Below are positions 26,612 through 39,443 of a DNA stretch of 64,000 nt, in pieces. A program made the translations under genes and the position numbers. Numbering within the stretch: position 1 is the stretch's first letter; every line of letters begins with the position of its first letter. The notes under the pieces are model-generated. The model saw nothing but the letters and a program-made list of their open reading frames with translations, was not told the origin of the DNA and made no database searches. Origin of the DNA: Antennarius striatus (Eukaryota; Chordata; Actinopteri; Lophiiformes; Antennariidae); the NCBI RefSeq assembly GCF_040054535.1, contig NC_090783.1, positions 6,344,001 through 6,408,000 on the forward strand, written 5' to 3'.

Positions 26612-26976
26612 CCGGAGGCAGCGGGCAGTAGAGCTGGTCATCCAATGTTTCAAGATCGGCGGTTTAATTCCCGCTCCCACCCAAAAAACACCCGGAAGTG
26701 AGCTGACAGTGGGAGGTGTCAGCTCACCTCCGGAGCACTGCTTAGGCGCTCTTTGAGCAAGGGGCCGTCTCCCTTACAAATTGCTCATTTGGGCGCACCA
26801 CGAAGGAACTGCCTGCCACTCTACCTCCCCTGGATGCGTACCGGCCCCTTTGTGTGTGTCTTTGTGTGTTCAGGGCCTGTACATACATATATATGCATGA
26901 TTTCAACTAACTAGATTGTGCCACTAATTTCCCTGCGGAGAATAAAAATCAGTACATAAAAGAAAAAAAAAAAAAG
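26612..26976 (+). mobile_element. tRNA-derived SINE
   Basis: The head looks tRNA-like, with a pol III B box-like GGTTTAATTCC at 26661-26671. The body has the 'gagcactgc..ttgagcaaggggccgtc' block seen in common teleost SINEs. The 3' end is 'tttccctgcggagaataaaa' followed by an A-rich tail at about 26961-26976. The edges are approximate and I did not find a clear target-site duplication. Confidence 0.7.
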
Positions 26977-29900
26977 CAGGAAGAGCAAGGTTGGGGTCCT
27001 CGTCTGCCTGGCGAATATGTACAGAGAAAATGCTGAAATAATTACGTCTGTTCTAATCGTTAATGAGAAAGTGTCAGCAGCCTATAACTAAAATAAGATA
27101 ACTTTCCAGTAAAGATGTCAAAGAAAACTTCTGTCATCTGCAATTATTTCCTTTTTGCATGTGCCTACATCTGCCTACAGTATGTGCAGGTGCTTGATTA
27201 CAGAGGGATAACAGTGACAGAGACATTTTTCTGGGGCCCAGCTGTCAGTTGGGCAACCACTTTCATCTCATAGCCTTTTTTCTTTAAATCAAATATCCAG
27301 TATATTGGCATTGTCTGTTGTATTCGTTTGAAAGGACTTTGAAAATCCCAACCATGTTTAAGACATAAAACATTCGGCTCTGAATAACAATCTCTCTGAT
27401 ATGAAAAAATAGCAAATTATGATATTCAGTGTTCTGCAAACTAATCAGTCCATTCCTTAAGAGAAAAAAAAGGACAGGGTGCAAATAGCCTAGAATATCT
27501 ATTCATCCATAACATTAAATCACTAGATGCCGATTAATTTAATATTTCATTACTTAATGTATTCTCGTCAAGCGGTTAATACCATCACTATTCTGTTGTA
27601 ATACTTTTTTGTTTGTCTGACATATGTTCCTATACTTCTCCAGAACGTTCCACATGACTTACGAAATACTTTTTTTTTTTGTGAGATCAGACAATTCAAC
27701 ATCTTGTAGATGTGTTGTTGTTTATGGCTAAAAATACGTAGTGATACCAAACATTATGTGACACAGCTTTGTTGTAGTGTTTTTTTGAAAAACATTGTTG
27801 AAGAACATTTTAATCGTCTTCTTAAATGTTAATTTATCTGCCACTTTCATTTACCTGGAAGGCGTTGCAATGTTTTCCAGGTGGAGACGCAGCAAAAAAT
27901 AAATGCTGGCCGATGTTTCAGACCTTGGAAATTTCCCCTCTGTCTGTTTTTCCTGTCCTGGTATTTGTTTATTTGTACTACAAGCAATCTAAATATTAGA
28001 TTTTTTTAAACAAAAGGACAGAAAAAGGTCGGAAAACAAGACCCAAAAATAAGTCGAAGGCAAAAAAAAAAAGAGATCCATATATGTTTCCTGAGACGTT
28101 TCCAATGAAGGGTTCATCTGGACTTCAAGCAGGACATCCAAATAATAAATCCAATGTCTTCATGTGAAAGTTATGAATCGGACAACATGTGTTTAACTAC
28201 TTTTTCTAGTCCAAGGCCTCACATCTGCATAAGATCCTGCAAATATTTTTCCTTATGGGTGATGTCTGCTTAGGCGTACATGCAAATATGTATATAACAT
28301 CAAACGTATATAAAACCCATGAAGTCAGGTGTTACAGTTGATCCTTCCTCTGTAGCAGAACATGAGTACAGGACAATTTGTTCGTGAGATGATTTTACAT
28401 CTCATGATAGAACTTTCATCACTATAATGATTCGTTCACTCCCGCCTCAGGCTGATTTCTAACAGTCTTTGGGGGTGATGAGTATTCTCTCTCTTTTCAA
28501 TCTTAAAACATCTGCTTTGGCTTTTTAGATCTTTATCTCTGCCAGATTACAGAGTGATAAAAATTATGAGAACCCCATTGAGAGTCAGTTGTTTGCTGGT
28601 ATAAACAATGATTATTTTCAGGAACAGTATGGAGACTAAAGAAAATTGAACAAATCAATACTAGTGAGAGTAAAGCCACCCGTACAAGTGAAGTTCTTAA
28701 GTTAAATATGACTACAGAAAAAAAACATGTCAGGTCTGTTTGATTTAGATACAGCACAACTAATGTTTGAATCCCCTTGATAGCAAGATGTCTGTTGTTG
28801 GTTAGTAATCAAGGCCACCATTCATGCCAGAGATGAGTTTATTGGATTTCTGTTACATTTCGTAACAAGAAGACGCGGTGATCAATGTCGCTCACCACAT
28901 GATGCTTGTTTCTATTGCGCAGATTGGCTTGTGAGAAAAGTTGTCCATAAGAACGAAAACATGCACCAAAGCAATTTTTGCATCAAGGGTCGTGACTCAA
29001 GCAGAAATTATTTTTAGTGGTAATTTTCAAATTATTTGACAACAATGGACTGAAATATCAGTGTTTTATTTTCAACAGTTCTGAGAAAATTTAATTTGAA
29101 TCAAAGCTTCAATCCAATCAAAGCCATCATGAAAATTTATTCTCCTGTCTCGAACAGTTTTAGAGAAAACATCCAGAGCTTGCAACGACATGGAAGGCAT
29201 ATATTTTTAATTTGATTGAAAATTCACACGAGTATAGTCGGTTTCAGCAACATTTAAACCCTTTTTCTTTGTTTTTGCTGTTTTCTAACATTTACATCAA
29301 TGGGAATATTGCAAACATGTGACTGCAGGTCACATGACCTCAGGGACTTAAACTAGCAGTCATAACTTTTGAGCTGAGGAGTAAAACTACCATTGAAAAA
29401 CCACAAGTACAGCATTGTGCTTTCATCTAGAATATTATTTTTTTCTAGACAAGCCCAAGTCATGATAATTCACCCACAAACATCTCCATTTTTTTGCAAA
29501 CTTGTGTTTGATAAGTCTGGTCAAAAACTAGGAAGGAGGAATCCCAGACAAAGTATTTGCATTGAGTGATTAATATCAATGACATTTTTTTGGTTCCTTT
29601 TCCACTTTGGCTCTCTGTAAATAACTCTGTGCAGAAACAAACTTATAGAGAAATCCAAAGCTCTTGTAGGCTTGCCAAGTCCAGCTGTTATTGCTAAGCT
29701 ATGATGAGATAATAATTTTGTTGGGTAGTAAATAAAAAACACATCAGCTGAAGCCGTAAAATCTCTGTTAAAGGTCTACAGGGTTGTTCCATTTATTTTA
29801 AACATCAGTCATAAAACAGAATAGGACTTCAATGTCACAAATGATGGAATTTAGGAGAAAAATCCCAACATGTCCACCATGGTCCAAACTGTTGCCCCAG

Positions 29901-32900
29901 TTAGTGATGGTTGAAAACAAAATCTCCTAACAAACAGAATCAATCTTCCTGTTTGTGCTCGGAGCAAAATTTATCCACACAGGAGAATGGTCAAATAAAG
30001 CCAGCTTCAAATAAAATGAACATTCAGTGCCTGAAATGGATATGGGGTCAACTAACAAATGCTATGCTTCTGAGCGCAGCATGTGAATGTGTTTAGCCTG
30101 GAATGCAGGATATGCCATGTAAGATTCACAGCCTCGCTTTGATCAGTGCTCACACTGATTTACAGGGTTTGGATCGAAGATTTGTGTGTGGTTTTATTGT
30201 CTTGACTAAGTTGAAGATAGCAGCCTTTTTGTTCAAAGGCAGGATTCTTTTTTTTACTGTGGAGGTGAGGACTTTACTGACTTCATGTGCACGTTGTCAA
30301 AGCAGGTTACATATTAGGTATGAAAATGTTTGCCTGTGTGTGGCAAGGAGCTGTCTTGTAGTCATGCTCAAAAATAGTTTGTTGGTGTCAACCTCTTTAA
30401 ATCACTCTTTAGTGCCTGCATATGTTTCTGATCACCTCTCTAGAATAAAATCTGAAGCAGTTGCAGGTGTAAAGTCTACTATGTGTTCAGCTTTAGAATG
30501 GACTGTAGTTACTTCTTTTTCAAGGCATAACGAAAGTTACATCTTAAAAAATGCCTGCGTCATGTGCATCATTTAGCTATTAATTAATTTCAGGTAATGA
30601 TAGTCTGTGATTCCATTTTGTCTCACATTGCTGTTTTCTTGTTAAATCAATATTATTTGTTCTATCCAACACTGGTGGTGTAACTCCTGTTGTCTGCATA
30701 TCAAAGTACAGCTATGACTCCAACAGTTAATTAAATCAGAATGCGATCTTTCAGTAACTCTTGTCGACACACACTCCGTTTCAGTCTACGACTTCTACCA
30801 CGGTGACGCCACGATGCGGCCTGTTCTTCCTCTCCTGCTTGGCACGACATGAGCTCAATCTGGACTAGAATTAACACATGGTCCAGTTTCCCCTCCTCCA
30901 CCTTTACTGATGTCCTAAAATGCATGCCAAAACTTGTTGAATTATCCTACATTCTATAAAAAATATATTTTTTATAACAAAAACGTGAACAAAAGGGACC
31001 TGTCACATGTTGCTGAAGGTATCCACATGTTGTGGATTGTTCCACAGGGAGCATGCTGCCCGGTAACAGGTCATTGGAGCGTAATTGTATGTGAAACGGA
31101 TGTCCTTTAAAGGCTCAGTCGTTTACGAGCCAGAACGGTAATTGATTGTGAAATTCGTTTTACTGCACGCCTCTGGGAAAACTTTTAAAACCTTTTTTGA
31201 GTAAACAAAATTCTATTGCAAATTATTTGCAAATGCTTTTGGTTGCAATTTAAGTTTTACACAATGTGGCAACTTGTTTTGGAACCATGCTTTCATAATT
31301 AGTTATTTTGCATCATTCGAGAGTGTTCTCACAGTTTGAGTGACAGTATTATTTGATTAGTAGCTTCGTGTGCTGTAAGAATTTGTTTATATACGACACG
31401 CACACATTTATTAAGAGTCATTCTGCACATCCTCTTTTGTTTTATACTGATACGGCTCTTGCACTCATCACGAGCGCAGCAGGAGATCCATTTGTCAAAC
31501 AGGAAAACCCGATACTAAGCGTTATTGTGCTCCTTTCAAGAAGTCCACACGGTGACACTGCCCCTCCTTCTCCCGGGGGACAATCTTTAACCCCCCAGCC
31601 CATCCTCATCTCACTGTCATCCCTCATCTCTAAAAGGAGGCTTTGTCACAATGTCTCACTTTAGCAGTTTAACTTGATAGTTGCCATTGAGTGCTGGTGG
31701 GTGGCAAAGGGTACAATTTCCTTTGGCCAGATAATGAACTCCAACAATTACAGGAAGCTTCCCATGGCAGATTCACAGATCCTTTCTCTATCTGCCTGTC
31801 CTTCTGTCCTTGATCTCTTGGTTCTCTGTCAATCTATCTTTCTATTATTCAAAACCTACAGCAATCAATCTTGGGTTCCCTCCCACAGCTCAGTGGCGCA
31901 GATCATGGAATATTCCGCGCAGCGTGATCGTCTCAGATTGAACTCTGCAGCTCTACAACAATCAGTACTCTGTTACTTATCAAGATGATGAGACAAACAC
32001 ATGCCTCAAAGTTATACAAGCTCCTTCTTCCAATTATTTTTATTTCACACCAAGAGATGTCCGAGATTTTGCGTAACATCTCTTTCATTCCACGTAACCC
32101 TTAGTCAGTTAACATTAATTTCATTTCATTTCCCTGCTGTAAAACATTAATGGACATTTCCCTACAGTGATTTCTGTTGCACAGATTAGCTAGAGCAGAT
32201 GAGACCGTTGCAGAATGTAACTGAAATCGTTTAAGATTCCTTCTGGAGAGCCTCACCGGAGAAGGCCAAGGCTGCGCCGCATTTACAGAAGGTTGCTCGA
32301 TGGGTGGTTTGGATCCCAACAAGTTCTTTTGCTCTCTGGACCAAATTATATGCATTAAAAAAAAAAAAAAGCATGACTTCATACACCATGGGGAGATTGA
32401 AAAACAAACTTGTGCCTGATCATGTGTTTCAGCTAAACAGGCGTATTAATACAACTGAACTCCAGCGGACTGCTCAGGTGTGTCTGCACATGCAGCGAAA
32501 TGTGTTTGTGTTTAATTTCAATTTGCACAGAGCCATTAATCAATCATGGATGTTTCTTGTAAGAGAACAAGAGTCCTGGGTGTTTATAAAAGATGATAGA
32601 TGGCAGGACATGAATGTGGAGCACCAAAAGGTTAAGACCACACAACAATATGATACAATTCCTCTAATTATTTCCATGTGTATGTTACAGTGTTCAATAC
32701 TGGCGTGACAAAGAGCCAAGAACTTAGTGGTTCTATAAATACAGAGAAAAGTGAAGATGAGCATCTGTCCCACACATCCTCGAACCAAATCAGAACTTTT
32801 GGATGTGCATTAGACTATAGCTATTTAATCAGTTCAAATAACTCAAGAAATAATCAACAGTTTAATCTTAGAATGTTGGCAAGTTGTTCAGGATGGTTTT

Positions 32901-33485
32901 GACTCAGCTGTTTTTTATGGCAGTTTTTCATTGTGAGAAATAATTGCTGATGGAAGAGAAACTTGAGATTCTGCATAAAATGTCTGCAAACATTTCTGGT
33001 GTCATCTCACACGTTGAGCAGACACAGAGCGGTCTAAACTATTTAATCTATAGTTTGGTGTCACAAACTGCAGCAGGAGTATGATCCAAATTCAAGTGTG
33101 TTCATGGGAAAAGTGTGACGACGAATCTGACGTGTTTAATGTGAACGTTACACCATAGTTTTCTTTCACCAGCCATACGCCTCCTCTCTCCCTCTCCATC
33201 CCGATGCACACACTAACACACACACCCAACACTCACACACTCTCCCTGGAGGGCGATCCTTTTCCAGGCTTCCCTCGTTCTCTGAGCGGTGGCTCAGTGG
33301 GGACCGGGGACATGAATGAACGACCTGGAAATCCCACTGTTTCGAATGACAGGTGTGCGGAAGTGGAGCTGCGAGCCTGGCCCATTATGGTTCTCAAAAT
33401 TCATTCAGTAAAAAAAAAAAAGAGACGCACATGGGAAGAGTGAGGACAGAGACATGGCCCCACCCAGCCCACTTGTCCTTCCACT

Positions 33486-33512
33486 CACACACACACACAC
33501 ACACACACACCA
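33486..33512. repeat. CA microsatellite
   Basis: About 13 CA units. Confidence 0.93.
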
Positions 33513-33807
33513 GGGACCCAACTGATGTGACATCATGTCTCTGTCAGAGAGCAGACTGCATTGTTTCCAGCGACTGGCTCTAACTTTCTGCTTCCCCTCT
33601 CCCTCCATCCATCTCTTCTCTTGTCTCTTCCCACATACTCTTTTTTCCCCCCTCCCTCACTCTTCTTGTCTTCTCCTTTTGTTTTGTTTTTACCAACGAC
33701 AAAGGGACGCCAGAGTGGAGGCTGGAGACATCTTTCCTCTCTGGCCATTTAAAGTGACTGCCCCCCACCATCCCTCCACTTGATTAGACAAAACACACAC
33801 ACAAACA

Positions 33808-33808
<1 letters not shown>

Positions 33809-33866
<58 letters not shown>
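33809..33866. repeat. AC microsatellite, about 29 units
   Basis: 58 uninterrupted bases of AC, preceded by an imperfect AC-rich run from 33793. Open frames here encode only His-Thr or Val-Cys repeats and are not genes. Confidence 0.97.
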
Positions 33867-33868
<2 letters not shown>

Positions 33869-33968
33869 CCTTTGGCTGTGCCCACAGCTTTATCATTGGC
33901 TACTAATTATATTGCAGCAGTGGCCGTATGCATGCCATGCAGCCGTTGTTGACATTCCTTCCCTCCGC

Positions 33969-33973
<5 letters not shown>

Positions 33974-34045
<72 letters not shown>
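33974..34045. repeat. CA microsatellite, about 36 units
   Basis: 72 uninterrupted bases of CA, only about 107 bases beyond the previous AC tract. Confidence 0.97.
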
Positions 34046-34046
<1 letters not shown>

Positions 34047-37000
34047 CCACAAAACTGGCTGCCAACCCATTATTTATCAATCTCTCACTGGGAGGTTTTC
34101 CCACAGACACTTGCTTCTTGATTAACTACTACCACCCAGATTCATTTACAATAGGACGTGATAGCGAGCGGAGGTGCTGTATGGGCCAGTTCAGTCATGT
34201 CACGCTTTAATGAAATTGTTCAGATTGATTTTCTTTATGATACGCTAATGTTTTGCTTTATAAATCATTCCCACAATGGTTTCTATAGCCAAAAGCATCT
34301 CGAAAAGGCAGAAAACAACCATCAAAGCAAATATAGAGATAAGATTAATGACAGGACATGTATTCTGTACCAAAGGCACCATGTTGCATTTATGATTTCC
34401 AGCGTTATGCATATTTCATTTCTCTTCCTGGTGCTTTTTTAAAGCGCTGTATGTTCTTTTGTTCTCGGTCTGTCTGGAGCCACAACAAGCACCGTCATGT
34501 ATCATCAGAGGTCACGGCACTCATCAGAGGAAGTGATTTATATCATTCTGAAGCGCTTCTCCCTGTAGGGGTCCCATTGTGTTTGAACTCAACACAACAC
34601 ACAGTGGTTGCAGAGAGGAAGTCTGTTTCAAGTACTAAGGCGTCATTTATTGTGTGTCATATTCCTGCCATCAGCTGCAGAGCATAATCGCTGTGGCACT
34701 CTTAAATGAGTAAATAACATTAAACACTTCTACGCTTTCGCTGTTTTCTCACTCAAGAATGCTTTTTGCCTCCGTTTTTCGGTTTTGTAAACACAGAGAT
34801 TTGAAATGGAAGTGATTATGGCTCTCAAGCCTGTACGGGTCATTTTCTTTTTCCCTTTAATCCATTGTTTCAGTTTCACCATAAATAAAGGTCCATTCAG
34901 ACATATTAATGTCACCCTGTGGTAGAAAACCAGAAATGACAAAATCTTTTTCTTTTCTTTTTTTTACCACAGCCATATCTGTGGTCTCTGGATGATGGAC
35001 TGATATTTTATCAGAAATTACGTCATGTGATGTGAGAACACAGACATCTTTCTGTCCATCTAAACTTAAAGGGAATCCAAATCTCAAAGAATCTTCTCAC
35101 GTGCTTTGTTCTCTAAACGAATGTCTGCTTTCTGAATTTTGATGATTGTCATGTCGTTTTGCTCACATTCACCACTGATGAGGGAGCATATGCAGTTTTT
35201 CCATTGGCGGCTGAATGATTATACTTGCGTTCAGGTGTCTGATTTACAATGTCCTGATAAAAATCCGGATTACGATTAAAAACCCAACTGTGTGTTAAAT
35301 GACATCAGTGCTCCAGTGTGCGACAACCGGGTTGGTTTTGATTGCACTTTTTGATCGCTAAAGTAAAAAGTATTCCAGTCAAATCCCACGACGGCCCCCA
35401 AAATGCCGTCTTTGTCATAACCGACAGTGATGTCATTTGTTTTCTTTTGCTTCTCTTTGTTTATAAAAATGTCATATAACAAAAAACAATGCAAAAGATC
35501 AGATGATTAATAATTTATAACAGTAATGATGTCATCATATTTATGCACTGATTCTAACATTCTGATATAGTTTTAGTTTAGTACAGCATGAATACAGTAT
35601 ATCTTTAGCGTGTTAGATCTCAGAAATCAGAGTTGGTGTCAGTGTTGTTGAAATTTTTATTGAGGCAAAAAAGTCATCCTGTTCCATTAAGTCTGATGTA
35701 ATACCCTACTTAAACTAATAAGTTAATATCAAAGGACAATTTCTGTCAAAATGTTGTCCTTCAGCACATTCATTGTTTTCTACATTTTGCTTGATATAGA
35801 TAAAAAACATCTGTATTAAAAAAAAAAAAAAGCAGCAATCATCTTCTATTATGAGTGACTGCTTTGATTATGTGCTTACAATTTTTTTCCTTCCAAAATG
35901 ATATCACTCACTTTCTCGAACATTTCTGGTAGAAGATAAAATAAAGCTTTAACAACAGCTTGGATATTTTGGAGGGTCAAAGGGATACATTTTTGCATGC
36001 TGGCACTACCAGAACCCTTTTGACAAAGTTATTGGTAGCTTTACTCTGGTTTCAAAACACTGATGGGTGATTCAGAAGGGGAATTTCACTATGGGCTTGG
36101 GTGTTTTCACAAGCCTTTTACTTTAATTCGGTGGAGCCCAAGCAAAAGTATTTTGCATCTTACTTCCCAGATATAGGCCTATCTTGTTTTTTAAGTTAGA
36201 AAAAACAACAGATCGTTTGTCTTTGAGGCAGTAACTTGGCCATCAGAGAGGAAAACACAGCACAGATGTAAAACGTTACGACGCAGAGCTGCTTGGTGAT
36301 TCAGCCATCAGTCAGTGGAGGTCTCACCATCTCCTGAGATGAAATGAGTAATGCTAAGTGATGACAGTTATTGAAAGTGACCCTTAACATTTCATAGCTC
36401 TTTTTCATGTTGTGACCCCATTGACCATCAATTGTTACACTTGGCCAAAGGCCCCATGCAAAAAAAACGCTCTTGGTCCAGCTGTCTCCTCAGGCCATGG
36501 CTGACTCCTGAGACAACTCTAGTCACCCAACCCCAATTATTATATCAGGTCTCTAGCCATTGTTTTGAGGCTTTGAAGGATGTTTTTTTCTGTTTGTTTG
36601 AGAAATTATGGGTGTCCGGTCTAAAAAGAGGGAAAAAATTACCTGGGATAGAAAATAGAGCGACCACAATGCTTTCACAATGCTTTTTGCTTCTCCTTTC
36701 TCTTACCAGTACCCCTGGTGCAACCTGACTCTCACTCTATTTTAACTGTGTGTTTATCTAAACGTCTCCATGGAACAGGCTGATGTGATTCTTTAGTGGA
36801 CATTCTTTCAGTGTTCTATGAGAAAAAAAAACCACAATTCCCATGCAATCTACTCGTCTCACATAGCCAAAAACTAGCCTATATACACATTACAATCGGT
36901 TCCACACAGAAATAAATGTATATTGTTGAGCTGCTACCTGGTTCCTGCAATAAATCTCCAAACATAAGAGGGAGAGAAAATGCAAAGTGAAAACATGGTT

Positions 37001-37531
37001 CTGCAAACAGAGGTAAACAAACAAATAAAACATTTGTGGTTAAGTTCTAAAACTCACGAAGTTCCAGATAGGGTAACTCATAAATACCAGCAACATAATA
37101 TTATTTCTATTGAACTTCACAGAAGTTGTGTGGTGGTAAATCTCTCTTGACATTCAGCACATTGGACAGCTCACTTTTACGTGCCTGACATAATACTACT
37201 GTAATTGGTTTACATATAAGCACATGTAAAATAAATCTATTAAAATCTAGTCTGAATGAATTTTAGTGGTCTGACTGAGATATTAGTTTGTCTGGCAAAT
37301 GAAGTGCACATCTTTGTGGTCATGTGACGGAAGCTATGTGGAGCTCCATTTAACCCGGTGACTTTTTTGTTTACTCCTGAAACATGATCTGAGGCCTCCG
37401 TGAGATAAGATCACCGGAGGGGACGGCTTTATTCTCCAATGTGACACTGAGCATATCTTTCAATCAACAGTTAAATGATGAAGCAGACCTGACCAACGGG
37501 GTTTAAATTAAGGGTCACTACTTTGTCCTTG

Positions 37532-37547
37532 TCTTATATTTACCACT
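37532..37547. repeat. left 16-bp target-site duplication of the LINE insertion
   Basis: TCTTATATTTACCACT is repeated exactly at 38582-38597, bracketing the RTE-like LINE fragment. Confidence 0.9.
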
Positions 37548-38581
37548 TCTTCTTTTCCTTTTGGCTTTTCCCTTCAGGGGTCGCCACAGCGAATCAATTG
37601 CGTCCATCTAACCCTGCCTTCTGCATCCTCTTCTCTCACACCAACTACCTTCATGTCCTCTTTCACTACATCCATAAACCTCCTCTTTGGTCTTCCTCTG
37701 GGCCTCCTTCCTAGCAGTTCAAAACTCAGCATCCTTCTACCAATATATTCACTATCTCTCCTCTGGACATGTCCAAACCATCTCAGTCTGGCCTCTCTGA
37801 CTTTATCTCCAAAACCTCTAACATGTGCTGTCCCTCTGATGTACTCATTCCTGATCCTATCCTTCCTGGTCACTCCCAAAGAGAACCTCAGCATCTTCAT
37901 CTCTGCTACCTCCAGCTCTGTCTCCTGTCTTTTCCTCAGTGACACTGTCTCTAAACCAAACAACATCTCTGGTCTCACCACAGTTTTGTACACCTTTCCT
38001 TTCATTTTAGCTGAAACGCTTCTATCACACCTGACACTTTTCTCCACCTTTTCCATCCTGTCTGTACACACTTCTTCACCTCTTTTCCACACTCTCCATT
38101 GCTCTGGACTGTTGACCCTAAGTACTAAAAATCCTCCACCTTCTTGATTTCTTCTCCCTGTAACCTCACTCTTCCACTTTGGTCCCTCTCATTCACACAC
38201 ATGTACTCTGTCTTACTGCGGCTAACCTTCATTCCTCTCCTTTCCAGGACAAACCTCCACCTCTCCAGCTTCTCCTCCACCTGTTCTCTGCTCTCACTAC
38301 AGATCACAATGTCATCTACAAACATCATAGTCCATGGAGATTCCTGTCTAACCTCGTCTGTCAGCCTGTCCATCACCATAGCGAACAAGAAGGGGCTCAG
38401 ATCTGATCCCTGATGCAGTCCCACCTCCACCTTGAACTCCTCTGTCACACCTACAGCACACCTCACCACTGTCTTACAGTCCTCATACATGTCCTGCACT
38501 GCTCTAACATACTTCTCTGCCACTCCAGACTTCCTCATACAATACCACAGTTCCTCTCTGGGCACCCTGTCATAAGCTTTC
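37548..38581 (-). mobile_element. 5'-truncated RTE-like LINE (reverse transcriptase C-terminal part)
   Basis: On the minus strand the segment encodes the C-terminal half of a non-LTR reverse transcriptase very common in fish. It starts at the AYDRVPREELW region and includes GLHQGSDLSPFLF and the catalytic box as FVDD, where FADD is usual. It then has RPRGRPKRR, an RWFGHVQRRDSEYIGRR-type segment and the terminal IRCGDP. The 3' tail is rich in AAGAAG. It is dead: a TAG interrupts the frame at 38125-38127, a small deletion near 38020 shifts it, and the 5' half is missing. It is bracketed by a perfect 16-bp target-site duplication. The RTE-clade assignment is from recognition of the protein. Confidence 0.9.
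37574..38565 (-). pseudogene. broken LINE reverse transcriptase reading frame
   Basis: Two open pieces, 38565-38125 and 38092-37574, belong to one ancestral frame. They are separated by a nonsense codon and a short frameshifting deletion in a GTGTG-rich spot. The two catalytic aspartates (VDD) remain, but the N-terminal finger/palm region and endonuclease are absent, so no activity is expected. Confidence 0.88.
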
Positions 38582-38597
38582 TCTTATATTTACCACT
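38582..38597. repeat. right 16-bp target-site duplication of the LINE insertion
   Basis: Exact copy of 37532-37547. Confidence 0.9.
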
Positions 38598-39363
38598 ATA
38601 AAGCCTAAATTACATGGTTGCACTGGGGACCATGAGGTTTAGTTGCTTTTGCAAAGGCTTTTTGGCTGGCACTGAACATTATGTCCCATCTCCTTGTCTT
38701 GTGGAGCACAGCCATCAAGACAGCTGCGCTTCAAGCTAAATGCCAACAATATCATGCTGACAGACTCACAGTGACAATGTAGAAAGATTTTTACCATGAA
38801 CCATAAATGCCAACATTATGACCCTGATTGCAAAAAGGTCATAGGGTCACTGAAGGACTCATCTCCTGGTTCAAAAAAGTTGTACCAATCCATTCTGTAG
38901 ATGTTCAGATGTGTTGATGGATAAATAAAAGCCTATAGAAAAAAGAGATGATCACTATATTCATTTTGACACGTCCTCTGAAGAACAAAACTGCACACAA
39001 CAATTGACAACCATGCATTCAACAGCTGTTGAGACATTTAAAGTGAAGTGCGGTGGACAGACTGACAGACGGTTGACGCCACCATCCACCGTCACTGCCA
39101 GCAGGGCTAACAACAAACAAATAAGAAACTCGTGGCACTAAACATCCAACAGATGTAACTGTAATTCTATATTAGCGATGAAAGGCCTGCGAGGCAGCAA
39201 GTGATGAGACTATTACCATAAAGTGAGTGTTGCTCCACCGCTGAGTGAGAGATCTGTCAGACACAATCGAAGCATGTGTGTTTTTCCACTCATGAGTATC
39301 ATCAGAGACCACCATTCTCCTTTTGGCTCCTGAATGGTGTTTGTATCCAGGGTGTATACACAT

Positions 39364-39366
<3 letters not shown>

Positions 39367-39441
<75 letters not shown>
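39367..39441. repeat. CA microsatellite, about 37 units
   Basis: 75 uninterrupted bases of CA. Confidence 0.97.

Positions 39442-39443
<2 letters not shown>

Larger units (their letters stand above)
19781..37531. other. DKK2-AIMP1 intergenic interval, left part
   Basis: No conserved protein-coding exon was found. Identified contents are microsatellites (19989, 20506, 33486, 33809, 33974), a retroposon tail (22423-22511), a retroposon-like segment (23596-23850), a TCCG-containing repeat with AGGTCA motifs (26131-26490) and a tRNA-derived SINE (26612-26976). Longer open frames (30103-30576 and 32304-32708, + strand) match nothing I know. Confidence 0.75.

Noticed and set aside
26640..26720. 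Functional tRNA gene
   Set aside because: Only a B-box-like block and a tRNA-like head within a SINE body with an A-rich tail; it does not fold as a complete tRNA by eye.
32304..32708. 134-codon + strand frame
   Set aside because: No recognisable domain, starts in a T-rich/A-rich context, no exon-like borders.
33780..34125. Long frames encoding His-Thr or Cys-Val repeats
   Set aside because: They are translations of CA microsatellites.
37653..38601. Ser/Leu-rich + strand frames over 37.6-38.6 kb
   Set aside because: Antisense shadows of the minus-strand LINE reverse transcriptase.
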